The notes under the pieces: generated by a model
What the model saw: the letters and a program-made list of their open reading frames with translations, nothing else
Databases searched by the model: none
What the model was told of the DNA's origin: nothing
Assembly: GCF_010093065.1 (NCBI RefSeq)
Contig: NZ_CP048113.1
Location: 930,001-994,000, forward strand
Length of the DNA: 64,000 nucleotides
DNA from: Chitinophaga agri
Lineage (GTDB): Bacteria; Bacteroidota; Bacteroidia; Chitinophagales; Chitinophagaceae
Direction: 5' to 3'
Position numbers and translations under genes: made by a program
In this document: in pieces, positions 34,698 to 43,300 of the stretch
Layout: the number at the start of each line of letters is the position of its first letter
Position numbering within the stretch: position 1 is the stretch's first letter

Positions 34698-36029
34698 TTA
34701 TTGCGTCAGCAGTAATCTGTCAGACTGTACTGAACGGAATAGCTTTTTACCGTTGTATTTTTTAATGATCTCGGCAAACTTTTGTGCATTGGGGTAGCTT
34801 TGCCAGAATACTTCCTGCTTCATGCGGGCATCTTTTGAGAGATAGAGGCGTCCGCCATATTGCAGCACAATTTCGTCCAGCTGGTCAAGGAATTCGAACA
34901 GTCCTTTACGTACCGGAAAGTCAAGGGCTAACGTATAGCCTTCCATCGGGAAGGAGATCAGGCTATCCTGTTTACCAAATACTTTCAGTACGGCCAGGAA
35001 AGAGCCCAGCCCTGCATCACTGATCTTTTTGAGGATAGCGACAAGACCTTCCTTCTTTTCAAGCGGGAGCACGAATTGATACTGAACAAAACCTGCTTTG
35101 CCATAACCACGGTTCCAGTGCAGAATGGCGTCCAGCGGATAGAAGAATGGCTCGTAAGGAATCACGTTGTTAATCTCCCTTTTGGTATTCTTCAGGTAGT
35201 ACAGCCAGTTAAACGCCTTAACAGTCAGTGTATTAAGTGTGAAAGAGGGAAGATTGAACGGCATGGACAGTTTACGTTTGGCCGTCAGGTGTAAGGGCGC
35301 TTTACGTTGCTGTTCATTCAGCTCCCCGGGGGTAGCATGTTCACCTACTATGAGGATGCCACGGCCGAAGGAATCGCCTTTCTGCAGGCAGTCGATCCAC
35401 GCCATGGAATATGTGTAATCTTTGTATTCTTCAAACAGGCGGATCAGATCTTCCAGGTTCTTCGCCTTGATCTGTTTCTGACGGATGTACGCAGTATCGA
35501 TCTTTTTCAGACCAAACTTCACCCGGGTAATAATACCGGTCAGCCCCATGCCACCGCAGGTTGCCCAAAACAGATCCGGCTCTTTTTCGGCGGAGCAGGT
35601 GACTGTATCCTGATTGCCTGTGATAACGTCCATCTCTATAATATGTCCTGAGAATGAGCCGTCCACGTGATGGTTTTTACCGTGTACGTCAGACGCTACT
35701 GCACCACCTACGGTAATGAATTTCGTACCGGGTGTAACCGGCAGGAACCATCCTTTGGGAACTATAATATCGAGGATCTGATCGAGTGTGATACCCGACT
35801 GACATTCGAAGACGCCATTCGTAGTATCAAAAGCCAGCACCTTATCGTATTTAAGGGTGGATACACTGTATTGTGCCAGTGAAGCATCGCCGTAACACCG
35901 ACCGTTTCCACGGGCGATAACAGCTGAATGGGAGGATATAAAATCCTGTACTTGTTCGTCCTGCGAAAACGTTGACTCATCGCAGGCGATAGCGGGGTAG
36001 TTCCCCCAGTTAGCTAACCGTTTTTCCAT
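34698..36029 (-). CDS. DprE1-like FAD-dependent oxidase
   Basis: 443-aa protein of the VAO/ALO-type FAD family. The FAD-binding part shows ARGNGRCYGDASL, PGTKFITVGGAVASDVHGKNHH and FWATCGGMGLTGII, closely matching mycobacterial DprE1. The C-terminal part has SFPMEGYTLALDFP and GGRLYLSKDAR. Lys399 corresponds to catalytic Lys418 of M. tuberculosis DprE1. Ala368 stands where Cys387, the residue trapped by benzothiazinones, is found. The enzyme should oxidise the 2-hydroxyl of polyprenyl-phospho-ribose. Its start overlaps the UbiA stop by 1 nt. Confidence 0.9.
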   Translation of the reverse strand: MEKRLANWGNYPAIACDESTFSQDEQVQDFISSHSAVIARGNGRCYGDASLAQYSVSTLKYDKVLAFDTTNGVFECQSGITLDQILDIIVPKGWFLPVTPGTKFITVGGAVASDVHGKNHHVDGSFSGHIIEMDVITGNQDTVTCSAEKEPDLFWATCGGMGLTGIITRVKFGLKKIDTAYIRQKQIKAKNLEDLIRLFEEYKDYTYSMAWIDCLQKGDSFGRGILIVGEHATPGELNEQQRKAPLHLTAKRKLSMPFNLPSFTLNTLTVKAFNWLYYLKNTKREINNVIPYEPFFYPLDAILHWNRGYGKAGFVQYQFVLPLEKKEGLVAILKKISDAGLGSFLAVLKVFGKQDSLISFPMEGYTLALDFPVRKGLFEFLDQLDEIVLQYGGRLYLSKDARMKQEVFWQSYPNAQKFAEIIKKYNGKKLFRSVQSDRLLLTQ

Positions 36030-36943
36030 TACTCAAAAAAACTTTTGTTAGTGGGTAAATAAATAATCACATAAAAACTCAGCACCCACAGGAGTATGGT
36101 TAATTGAATGAAACGGTCTTTGTATAGGATTTTGGTTGGAGAACCTGTATTATTCTCCACATATGTTATTTGCAAATATCGTAATAATCCACCAATTACA
36201 AAAAGACATGTATAATATAAGCGGTAGGTATGGAAGTTAGACATGGTCTCAGGCGCCATTGTATACATCAGATAGGACACAATGATCACCGCCGATACCA
36301 ATGCCAGCATTACATTTAAAAAATCCATATTGTATCCTTTGGACGCTTTGCGCATGTCTTTTCCGGATTGTGTTTTGATCAGCACATCATCCCTGCGTTT
36401 AGCAATGGCCATAAATAATGCCAGGAGGAATACCATGATCATCAGCCATTCGGATACGGCGAGATCCGCAGCTACACCTCCTGCTTTTACCCTCAGTACA
36501 AAGCCAGTGGACAGGATCAGTATATCCAGGATGGAAATATTTTTCAATCCCATCGAGTATAAAAGATTAATCACAAAATAAATACCCAGTACAAACGCAA
36601 ACTTGGGCTTAACGTAATATGCGAGGAGTGCACCAATGGCGAGGCACAACACAAAAAATACCAGTGCTGCCGGTTTAGACACTGCACCTGAGGCAATAGG
36701 CCGTTTACATTTTACCGGGTGTATCCGGTCTGCCTCTACGTCTTTATAATCATTAATAATGTAAATACTGCTGGCAATGAGGCTAAATGCAAAGAACCCG
36801 ATCAGTAACTCAATGACCTTGGAGAAAATGAATATTTCGCCCGCAAAGAAAAGTGGGATATACAAGAACAGATTTTTCGCCCAATGAGAGGGTCTTAATA
36901 ATTTTAAATATTGCACGGGGATATAACTTATAGTTGACGCCAA
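36029..36943 (-). CDS. UbiA-family polyprenyl-phosphate phosphoribosyltransferase
   Basis: 304-aa polytopic prenyltransferase-fold protein. The first Asp-rich motif is NDYKDVEADRIHP (Asn64-Asp72) and KRPIASG follows; the second is YSMGLKNISILDILIL. This matches decaprenyl-phosphate phosphoribosyltransferase (Rv3806c), which joins PRPP to polyprenyl phosphate, the first committed step to the arabinose donor. It leads the four-gene operon. The TTG at 36943 overlaps a -7-like TATCTTG, so a GTG at 36916, giving a start at VQYLKLLRPSHWAKN, may be the real one. Confidence 0.9.
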   Translation of the reverse strand: MASTISYIPVQYLKLLRPSHWAKNLFLYIPLFFAGEIFIFSKVIELLIGFFAFSLIASSIYIINDYKDVEADRIHPVKCKRPIASGAVSKPAALVFFVLCLAIGALLAYYVKPKFAFVLGIYFVINLLYSMGLKNISILDILILSTGFVLRVKAGGVAADLAVSEWLMIMVFLLALFMAIAKRRDDVLIKTQSGKDMRKASKGYNMDFLNVMLALVSAVIIVSYLMYTMAPETMSNFHTYRLYYTCLFVIGGLLRYLQITYVENNTGSPTKILYKDRFIQLTILLWVLSFYVIIYLPTNKSFFE

Positions 36944-37002
36944 GATACGGACTGATTATGGAACAACAATGCTAAAAAATGCTTATTTCGGGTAAATTCT
37001 AC

Positions 37003-37010
37003 TATTTTTG
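37003..37010 (+). promoter_or_regulatory. Bacteroidota -7 box for the GT-C-like gene
   Basis: TATTTTTG matches TAnnTTTG. It lies inside the long frame that begins at 36979 and 53 nt before ATG 37063, which argues that translation starts at 37063. Confidence 0.55.
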
Positions 37011-37062
37011 GGCCCGTTCATGTTCATTTATACTCGTTTTCACCATTTTATTATCCCCGTTT

Positions 37063-38760
37063 ATGCCGTCGACTTACGCTCCGTTCAGCCGGAAAGGTGC
37101 TTTTATTACGGAATTATTGATTATTGTTGGTCTGGCCCTGGTGCCTTTGTTTGTAACGTTTCCCTACAGGGTGAATATCTTTCTTTCCTGGGAAGGCGCT
37201 TACAGGATTTCTCAGGGGCAGCTACCTTACAAGGATTTTGGCCTGCCGCTGGGGTATGGTTTCTGGCTGATGCCTGCATTGTTCTTTAAATTATTTGGCG
37301 CCCAGCTCATTTCACTGGTGAAGGCACAGGTGTTTATGAACATCCTGGCAGGATTATCATTCCGTTCCATTCTGAAAAGTTTGAATGTAAAACCTGCGAT
37401 CAGGGTATTGTCTGTATTACTGTTCGTGCTTTCGTATTCGTTCTTCAATTTCTGGCCCTGGTATAATCAGACGGTTATTGTCTACGAGTTGGTCGGACTC
37501 GCATTCCTCTTCCGCTTCCTGACGGGACCAGCAGGTAAAGTACGTTATGTGTTCCTTTTTCTGTCTGCCGCCTTTACATTCCTGTCTTTCTTTACCAAAC
37601 AGGATGGTGGTGGACTCGCATTGTTGCTGTCCCTTGCCTTGCTGGGATATCATGCGCTGGAAGGGAAACGCTGGCTGGATGTGCCGGTTTTTCTCGCCTT
37701 TTATGGACTGGTCGCTGCAGCTGTCATTGTGCCGTTGCTGCCTTACGGTTTTGGCTATTGGTTCAATCATGGTCAGGCACCGCACAACTCACGTTTATCA
37801 TTATATGACATCCTTTCTGAGGTGATGGGTGCTTCCCAATGGATCAAATTCTACTTTGTGATGGTGGTAATCTGCCTCATACCGGCATTCCGCAACTGGA
37901 AAGCTTTCTGGAAGAAACGAGAGGCAATGCTGTTCACCCTGCTGACGTTGGGAATACTAGTGGAAGCCGCTATTTTCCAGGTCACGAGTTATACTCCGCC
38001 GGACAATAATATATTCTTCCATGCTTTTGCCTTTGCATTTATTGCCAGCCGCTTACAGGACCAGCTGGAACTAAAGATCGAGCGTTGGCCTTCTTTCGGT
38101 CTGGCAGCCGCGTTGGTTTTATTGTGGTGGTCCGGGTCTTTCTGGAAATACCTGGACAGAATTGTAGCACGTGTCGTTCCACATGAGCAGGTGATCGCAG
38201 GTAAAGGAAATGTCGCAGTTGCTGATAGCAGTAATTATGCGATCTACAATCCACAGGTAAGTAAGACGGGAGAGAATGTCGTGTCCCGGAATAACTTCAT
38301 GCTGAATACCGATACTACCGATGTGCCTGTAGAGAAATGGATCTTCTCCGATCTCTGGGCTTTTCACAAAATCTATATGCCACCTTCAACAGTCGAGGGC
38401 ATGAAACGGTTGATGGCGATGCCTGTTGTGAAGGAGAAGAAAGGGACGCTTAAGCTGCTGAATATGACGGAATTAACACCGCTAGCGCAGGCGATGCCCT
38501 ATAAGCTGGAGACAGGTAGTGACTACCCTTTATGGTATCACCTGGGTGTAGGCATGTTCAACAAACAGCTGGAGATGTTCAGCAATAAGGTGAAAAACCA
38601 TTACTTTGACGTCGTGTTATACGAATATGCGCCGGGTAATAACAACTTCTTCCCGTTCGCGTTAAGGTATGAGCTGCAACAGCATTACCGTAAAGTAGAT
38701 GAATTCCTGGCGCCCCGTCGCCCGACGAATGCCATCATTGAGGTGTTCGTAGCTGAATAG
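37063..38760 (+). CDS. GT-C-like polytopic membrane protein, candidate arabinosyltransferase
   Basis: 565-aa protein with about ten hydrophobic segments and a soluble C-terminal domain of about 190 residues. After the first helix lies FLSWEGAYRISQGQLPYKDFGLPLGYGF, an acidic-residue loop plus PYKDF pattern as in GT-C glycosyltransferases that use polyprenyl-phosphate sugars. It is divergent from the polyprenyl-phospho-arabinose operon with about 120 bp between, so it may use that donor. ATG 37063 is preferred over 36979 because a promoter box lies between. The transferase role is inference; no family name can be given with certainty. Confidence 0.7.
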   Translation: MPSTYAPFSRKGAFITELLIIVGLALVPLFVTFPYRVNIFLSWEGAYRISQGQLPYKDFGLPLGYGFWLMPALFFKLFGAQLISLVKAQVFMNILAGLSFRSILKSLNVKPAIRVLSVLLFVLSYSFFNFWPWYNQTVIVYELVGLAFLFRFLTGPAGKVRYVFLFLSAAFTFLSFFTKQDGGGLALLLSLALLGYHALEGKRWLDVPVFLAFYGLVAAAVIVPLLPYGFGYWFNHGQAPHNSRLSLYDILSEVMGASQWIKFYFVMVVICLIPAFRNWKAFWKKREAMLFTLLTLGILVEAAIFQVTSYTPPDNNIFFHAFAFAFIASRLQDQLELKIERWPSFGLAAALVLLWWSGSFWKYLDRIVARVVPHEQVIAGKGNVAVADSSNYAIYNPQVSKTGENVVSRNNFMLNTDTTDVPVEKWIFSDLWAFHKIYMPPSTVEGMKRLMAMPVVKEKKGTLKLLNMTELTPLAQAMPYKLETGSDYPLWYHLGVGMFNKQLEMFSNKVKNHYFDVVLYEYAPGNNNFFPFALRYELQQHYRKVDEFLAPRRPTNAIIEVFVAE

Positions 38761-38783
38761 GGACGTCGTTAACGACTGATACT

Positions 38784-39698
38784 ATGCCCAATAAACCGGA
38801 TACTACAAAGCTCTGGACATTCTTATTTGCAGTCTATATTATTTGGGGATCTACCTATCTGGGGATGAAAATCGCCACGGAGGTAGTTCCCCCTTTTTTA
38901 TTATCAGCCTTTCGTTTCCTCGTAGCAGGGACCATCATGGTTTGTATAGGCTGGCGAAGCGAAAAGCAACTGCCTACCCGGAAACAGTTTTTGTCAGCCG
39001 CCTTCGTGGGACTGATGCTGATCGGAATCGGTAATTCAACTACTGCATTGGCGGTGCATTACATGCCATCCGGACTAGTGGCTTTAATCGTAGCCGCCAT
39101 ACCGGTATGGTTTATAGGTCTGGACTGGGCCTTTTTCAGTAAGCAGCGGCCCACACTGATGACGGTGACGGGTATTCTGATCGGTCTGGCGGGCCTGTTC
39201 CTGTTATTCAATCCTTTTTCGGCTGACCATAGCAGGGACTATCCATTATGGCCGCTGGTAGTGCTGGCTGCTGGAATGGCTTGCTGGACGCTGGGCTCAT
39301 TATCAGTTCCCAGACTGTCTATGCCGGCACCTATGACATCGGCAGGTTTGCAGATGCTAACAGGGGCAGTATTTTGTTTTTTAGTCAGCAGTGTAACGGA
39401 GGATGACGCCTGGAGCACATTGCATCACCTAAGTACCAGAACGATCAGTGCTTACCTCTACCTGGTCTTTATGGGCTCGCTGGTGGGCTTTACTTCTTAT
39501 AGCTGGCTGACGCGTAACGCGCCACCACGGCTATTATCGACCTACGCATATGTAAACCCGGTAGTAGCACTGTTCCTGGGATGGGCGATCGGGCACGAAA
39601 GTTTGTCTGCAAGAACACTGACCGCCTGTGCGATCGTTATTGGTGGGGTGATATTGATGACGCTAGGCAAAAGGAAAGTGCAGGATAATAAAAAATGA
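38784..39698 (+). CDS. EamA/DMT-family exporter
   Basis: 304-aa protein with ten hydrophobic segments in two EamA repeats (about 10-140 and 155-295). FAVYIIWGSTYLGMKIATEVVPPFLLSAFRFLVAG-type N-terminus and LLSTYAYVNPVVALFLGWAIGHE are typical of the RhaT/YedA group. Members export amino acids or metabolites by proton antiport. Substrate unknown. It follows the GT-C-like gene by 23 nt and is probably co-transcribed. Confidence 0.9.
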   Translation: MPNKPDTTKLWTFLFAVYIIWGSTYLGMKIATEVVPPFLLSAFRFLVAGTIMVCIGWRSEKQLPTRKQFLSAAFVGLMLIGIGNSTTALAVHYMPSGLVALIVAAIPVWFIGLDWAFFSKQRPTLMTVTGILIGLAGLFLLFNPFSADHSRDYPLWPLVVLAAGMACWTLGSLSVPRLSMPAPMTSAGLQMLTGAVFCFLVSSVTEDDAWSTLHHLSTRTISAYLYLVFMGSLVGFTSYSWLTRNAPPRLLSTYAYVNPVVALFLGWAIGHESLSARTLTACAIVIGGVILMTLGKRKVQDNKK

Positions 39699-39905
39699 CT
39701 TCCTGTTATGAACGGTTCGGATTTACGGACTTACATGTGTCCAACTCAGTGCATGATGGCGAAGTCTGGCATGATGTGACGCTGAAGTCGTGACATCGCT
39801 GCCCCAATAAAGATATGACTGTCAGCCTCTTCCTATGATGACTGTGGACTAATTTATTTAGTGAATGCTAAAATATTTAGTAATTTAGTTCCACAGTTGA
39901 TTGTT

Positions 39906-41162
39906 ATGGAAAGGATACAGGAGAAACTTGCAATTCTGGCAGATGCGGCAAAATACGATGCCTCCTGCGCTTCTAGTGGTAGCAACCGGAAAAATGAGTC
40001 CAAAGGGCTGGGGAATGCTCATCCGGGAATGGGCATCTGTCACTCTTATACGGCAGATGGTCGCTGCGTATCATTACTAAAGATATTACTGACAAATGTT
40101 TGCATATATGACTGTGCTTATTGCGTGTCCCGCAGAAGTAATGATATTAAGCGGGCGGCATTTACAGTGCAGGAAGTGGTTGACCTTACAATTAATTTCT
40201 ACCGCAGGAATTATATAGAAGGGTTGTTTCTGAGTTCCGGTATTTTCAAGGATCCGGATTACACAATGGAGCGGTTGGTGAGAGTTGCCAGGAAGCTCCG
40301 GACTGAGCATAATTTCAATGGGTATATACATTTAAAGGCTATTCCGGGTGCGAGCGATGAGCTGATGCAGGAAGCGGGGCTGTATGCAGACCGGCTGAGT
40401 GTCAATCTTGAGCTACCGACAGAAGCCGGGTTGAAGTTACTGGCGCCGGAAAAGAACCGGCCTGCTATGGTCAAACCCATTCGTTTCCTACAGAGTGAAA
40501 TTATCCGCCTGGAAGATGAACGTAAGGTATTAAAGACGGTGCCTACCTTTATGCCTGCCGGACAAAGTACGCAGGTGATAGTAGGAGCGGCCGGAGAATC
40601 TGATATGGAGATCATGCACCTGGCTTCCCGGTTTTATAAACAGTTTCAACTGAAGCGGGTGTACTATTCCGGCTATGTACCTATCAGCAATGATACGAGA
40701 TTACCGGCTTTGCATAGTCAGGTGCCGCTGATGCGGGAAAACCGGCTGTATCAGGCAGACTGGCTACTGCGCTTCTATGGGTTTGAGCCGCATGAGTTAT
40801 TGAACGAAGGACATCCGAACCTCGATACGGACGTTGACCCTAAATTGTCCTGGGCGTTGCGCAATCTTAACAGCTTCCCAGTGGATATTAATAAGGCCGA
40901 TAAAATGCTGATTGCCAGGGTGCCCGGCATTGGTATGGAAAGTGTACGTAAAATCTGTTCCGCCCGTATGCACGGTCAGTTAGGCTGGGATCAGCTGAAG
41001 CAAATGGGTGTACAATTAAATAAAGCCAGATACTTTATTACCTGTAAAGCCGGTGCACTCGAAAGACGGGACCTGACATCAGAACAGATACGTCAGCAAC
41101 TGCTGGCACAATCTCACAGTAAATGGATAAAGGCGCATAGTCCGCAGTTACAGCTATTTTAA
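39906..41162 (+). CDS. Putative DNA modification/repair radical SAM protein
   Basis: 418-aa radical SAM enzyme. The cluster motif is CIYDCAYC (CxxxCxxC). The C-terminal 90 residues hold a helix-hairpin-helix segment around LIARVPGIGMESVRKIC, suggesting DNA binding. This matches the family of radical SAM proteins encoded next to a DUF4130-type partner and often linked to uracil-DNA glycosylase. The partner is indeed the next gene. ATG at 39906 (MERIQEKLAILADAAKYDASC) is the usual start; an earlier GTG frame opens at 39861. The reaction is unknown. Confidence 0.9.
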   Translation: MERIQEKLAILADAAKYDASCASSGSNRKNESKGLGNAHPGMGICHSYTADGRCVSLLKILLTNVCIYDCAYCVSRRSNDIKRAAFTVQEVVDLTINFYRRNYIEGLFLSSGIFKDPDYTMERLVRVARKLRTEHNFNGYIHLKAIPGASDELMQEAGLYADRLSVNLELPTEAGLKLLAPEKNRPAMVKPIRFLQSEIIRLEDERKVLKTVPTFMPAGQSTQVIVGAAGESDMEIMHLASRFYKQFQLKRVYYSGYVPISNDTRLPALHSQVPLMRENRLYQADWLLRFYGFEPHELLNEGHPNLDTDVDPKLSWALRNLNSFPVDINKADKMLIARVPGIGMESVRKICSARMHGQLGWDQLKQMGVQLNKARYFITCKAGALERRDLTSEQIRQQLLAQSHSKWIKAHSPQLQLF

Positions 41163-41228
41163 AGAGACAGCGGAGAACAATGAATGATACACAGTTATAT
41201 GCATCTATGCTATGAATTTCCTCAATGA

Positions 41229-41282
41229 CTATCGTCTGAAAGGGAATCCTGACAATCAGGAATGATCACCTGCTGACGATAG
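41229..41282 (+). other. Two-part hairpin between the radical SAM and DUF4130 genes
   Basis: CTATCGTC and GACGATAG form an 8-bp outer stem, and TCCTGA-CAA-TCAGGA an inner 6-bp hairpin. It ends 17 nt before the DUF4130 start and so may modulate translation or mRNA decay within the operon. GACTATCGTC recurs at 45905 and 46477. Confidence 0.5.
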
Positions 41283-41298
41283 ATTAAATGTTACTAAA

Positions 41299-42069
41299 AT
41301 GACTACGTGGTTGTATGATGGAAGTTTTGATGGCTTCCTTTCTGCTGTATTTGATTTATACTGGCAGAAGAAAACGGATGTGACTATCCGCAAGGAACAG
41401 GATCATGTCAAAGGGTTGTTTGAAAATGTCATCTTTATGCCGACAATAATGGCGAATGCCGACAGGGTGTGGGCCGGGCTCAGTAAGAAGCTAACGGAAG
41501 AGAGTCTGCAGCAGCTCTTTTGTTGTTACCTGTCAGAACTACCCGGGGAGGAAGATCATATGGTGGGATTTATCAGGCATGTATTTGCCGGTGGAGAGGG
41601 GGTTACCGGTGATTTCGGGAATAAATATGTGCTGCATGTTGCCCAGCTTGCGCGAAAGGTACACCGGGAAAAGCACCGGATGGAAGCTTTTGTACGTTTT
41701 CAACTCACAAAGGATCAGATCTATTATTCACTGGTATCACCGGATTACAACGTACTGCCATTGATCGCCAGGCACTTTAAGGAACGTTATGCTGACCAGT
41801 ACTGGATCATTTATGATGAACGCAGAAGGTATGGGATCTATTATAATCTGGACAAAGTAGAAACGATAAGATTGCAGTTCAACGCTGAATATGATCCACA
41901 TTATCATACCACAGGAAATGTGTGGGCGCCGGAGGAGGAACTATATCAGCGGTTATGGAATACCTATTTCAAAGAGGCAAATATTGCGGGCAGAAGAAAT
42001 CCCAGGTTACAGTTACAGCATATGCCTAGGCGGTATTGGAAATACCTGACAGAGATGCGGTTAGGTTGA
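41299..42069 (+). CDS. TIGR03915/DUF4130 DNA-metabolism protein
   Basis: 256-aa cytoplasmic protein. The opening WLYDGSFDGFLSAVFDLY and the later DFGNKYVLHVAQLARKVHREKHRMEAFVRFQ and VSPDYNVLPLIARHFKERYADQYWIIYDERRRYGIYY are characteristic of the DUF4130 family, the constant partner of the preceding radical SAM protein. Family context (linked to uracil-DNA glycosylase in many genomes) suggests a DNA repair or modification system. No glycosylase fusion is present here. Biochemical role unknown. Confidence 0.9.
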   Translation: MTTWLYDGSFDGFLSAVFDLYWQKKTDVTIRKEQDHVKGLFENVIFMPTIMANADRVWAGLSKKLTEESLQQLFCCYLSELPGEEDHMVGFIRHVFAGGEGVTGDFGNKYVLHVAQLARKVHREKHRMEAFVRFQLTKDQIYYSLVSPDYNVLPLIARHFKERYADQYWIIYDERRRYGIYYNLDKVETIRLQFNAEYDPHYHTTGNVWAPEEELYQRLWNTYFKEANIAGRRNPRLQLQHMPRRYWKYLTEMRLG

Positions 42070-42145
42070 GTTGAACGAGATCGGGCTGTTTAAAAAGTCT
42101 ATTGCTCACATGGTACAACGCTTACAAATAATAATAACCGGCTTA

Positions 42146-42841
42146 TTAAGATAAGTCCTTATACCCTTCGTTAATCTCTCCCAACCGGAACTGATTGACC
42201 AGATGATGTGCAAGCCTCGTAGGTTCAGGAATACGGTAGCGCCCTATACACTGGGTAACTATATCTAATGCGCTTTCTACGTCCATCTGATGCCCAGGAG
42301 AGACGAACACGGATTTTACGGCATTCTTTGTTCGCAGGACGGCGCCGACGGCCTCATTTTTAAATATCAGAGGAGAATGACTACCCTGAGCAGGCGCGGG
42401 CTCCTCATATTGACCACAAAGTACCTTTTTTGCACAACCGATAGTAGGCGCATTCGCTAACACACCGAAGTGGCTCGCAACGCCCATTCGTCTCGGATGC
42501 GCGATGCCATGTCCGTCTACTACCAGCAGGTCAGGCTTTAGGGGCAATTGTTCCCAGGCATCCATTAACGCAGGAACTTCACGGAAAGCCAGGTAACCAG
42601 GTACATAGGGGAAGTGTACCTCTTTCTTTACGAGCGAATAGCCGATAGGTGTTAACTCCGGAAAACGTAACAGGATAATGCCTGCATAGACGGTTGTACT
42701 GAATTTGTTAAAAGATATATCGGTGCCAGCAATGACATTTACTGGGCAGGTACGTGGCTGTATCAGGATCTTCTCCCGGAGATTGTTTTGAATCTCAGTA
42801 GCAGCTGTAACTTTCAGATTGTCATAATTTACGTATTCCAT
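42146..42841 (-). CDS. nfi: Endonuclease V
   Basis: 231-aa nuclease that nicks DNA or RNA beside deoxyinosine or inosine. Motifs are AGTDIS (catalytic Asp), FPYVPGYLAFRE and DGHGIAHPRRMGVASHFG, all intact. The Met at 42841 (MEYVNYDNLKV) is chosen. A longer frame to 43012 encodes an unrelated basic tail, and a -7-like TACCTTCG at 42891-42884 sits between the two. It belongs to the DNA-maintenance neighbourhood with the radical SAM pair and DUF763. Confidence 0.93.
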   Translation of the reverse strand: MEYVNYDNLKVTAATEIQNNLREKILIQPRTCPVNVIAGTDISFNKFSTTVYAGIILLRFPELTPIGYSLVKKEVHFPYVPGYLAFREVPALMDAWEQLPLKPDLLVVDGHGIAHPRRMGVASHFGVLANAPTIGCAKKVLCGQYEEPAPAQGSHSPLIFKNEAVGAVLRTKNAVKSVFVSPGHQMDVESALDIVTQCIGRYRIPEPTRLAHHLVNQFRLGEINEGYKDLS

Positions 42842-43116
42842 GATTTGACTGTCGGACTCTCCGGGACGATTCAAATTTCGTTCCGAAGGTAAGGAAGTAG
42901 TGCAGTCATAAGGCAGAAGATCCGGCGTCATCAGCAGGCATAAGATGATGGTTATACATGACGAAGACCGGGGGCTGTCTACTGCCGGACGTCTACAGCA
43001 TACAAGAAGCACAGGCAGTCTTCAGTACTATCCTGTGCGCCTGCTGATATTGCTCAGTCTAATACCACAGCGGATGTAGAGAGAAAAGTCCGCTTCATTT
43101 GGCACGGAATTGGTGC

Positions 43117-43124
43117 TATATTTA
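43117..43124 (+). promoter_or_regulatory. Promoter of the TPP riboswitch RNA
   Basis: TATATTTA differs from TAnnTTTG in one base. TTTG at 43098-43101 lies 15 nt upstream as a possible -33 part. Transcription would start within a few bases of the first riboswitch helix. Confidence 0.5.
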
Positions 43125-43131
43125 TCAGAAC

Positions 43132-43238
43132 AATTTCTCTTTTTTAGCCTAGGGGAGGCTACAAATCGTAACCTGAGATGAAACCCCTCTTACATTTTAA
43201 CTGGGTAATGCCAGCATAGAAAATAGGAAAGAGAAATT
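43132..43238 (+). ncRNA. TPP riboswitch (THI element)
   Basis: All sequence hallmarks are present. P1 is AATTTCTCTTT (43132-43142) with AAAGAGAAATT (43228-43238). P2 is AGGGG (43151-43155) with CCCCT (43184-43188), and the conserved CTGAGATGAAACCC lies at 43173-43186. The pyrophosphate-binding arm has AACTGGGTAATGCCAGCATAG (split: AACTGGG, then TAATGCCAGCATAG), with CTGG/CCAG as P5. A terminator hairpin follows 9 nt later. It should sense thiamine pyrophosphate and turn off the downstream gene, but no thiamine gene follows. Confidence 0.9.
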
Positions 43239-43246
43239 TTAAGGAG

Positions 43247-43273
43247 TCCCGGCTTTCATGCCGGGATTTTTTT
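43247..43273 (+). terminator. Terminator of the TPP riboswitch
   Basis: TCCCGGC and GCCGGGA form a perfect 7-bp stem with a 6-nt loop, followed by seven T. This is the expression platform of the riboswitch. No plus-strand protein gene precedes it. Confidence 0.88.
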
Positions 43274-43300
43274 ACCCCCGCCTGTAGAGGAGGCTTTTGC

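Noticed and set aside
36979..37062. Longer N-terminus of the GT-C-like protein
   Set aside because: A TATTTTTG promoter box lies inside it, so an mRNA from there could not encode it. Starting at 37063 still leaves a complete first membrane helix.
42842..43012. N-terminal extension of endonuclease V
   Set aside because: The extra 57 residues are basic and Cys-rich, unlike the family. A -7-like box lies within the extension, and the Met at 42841 gives a normal-length enzyme.
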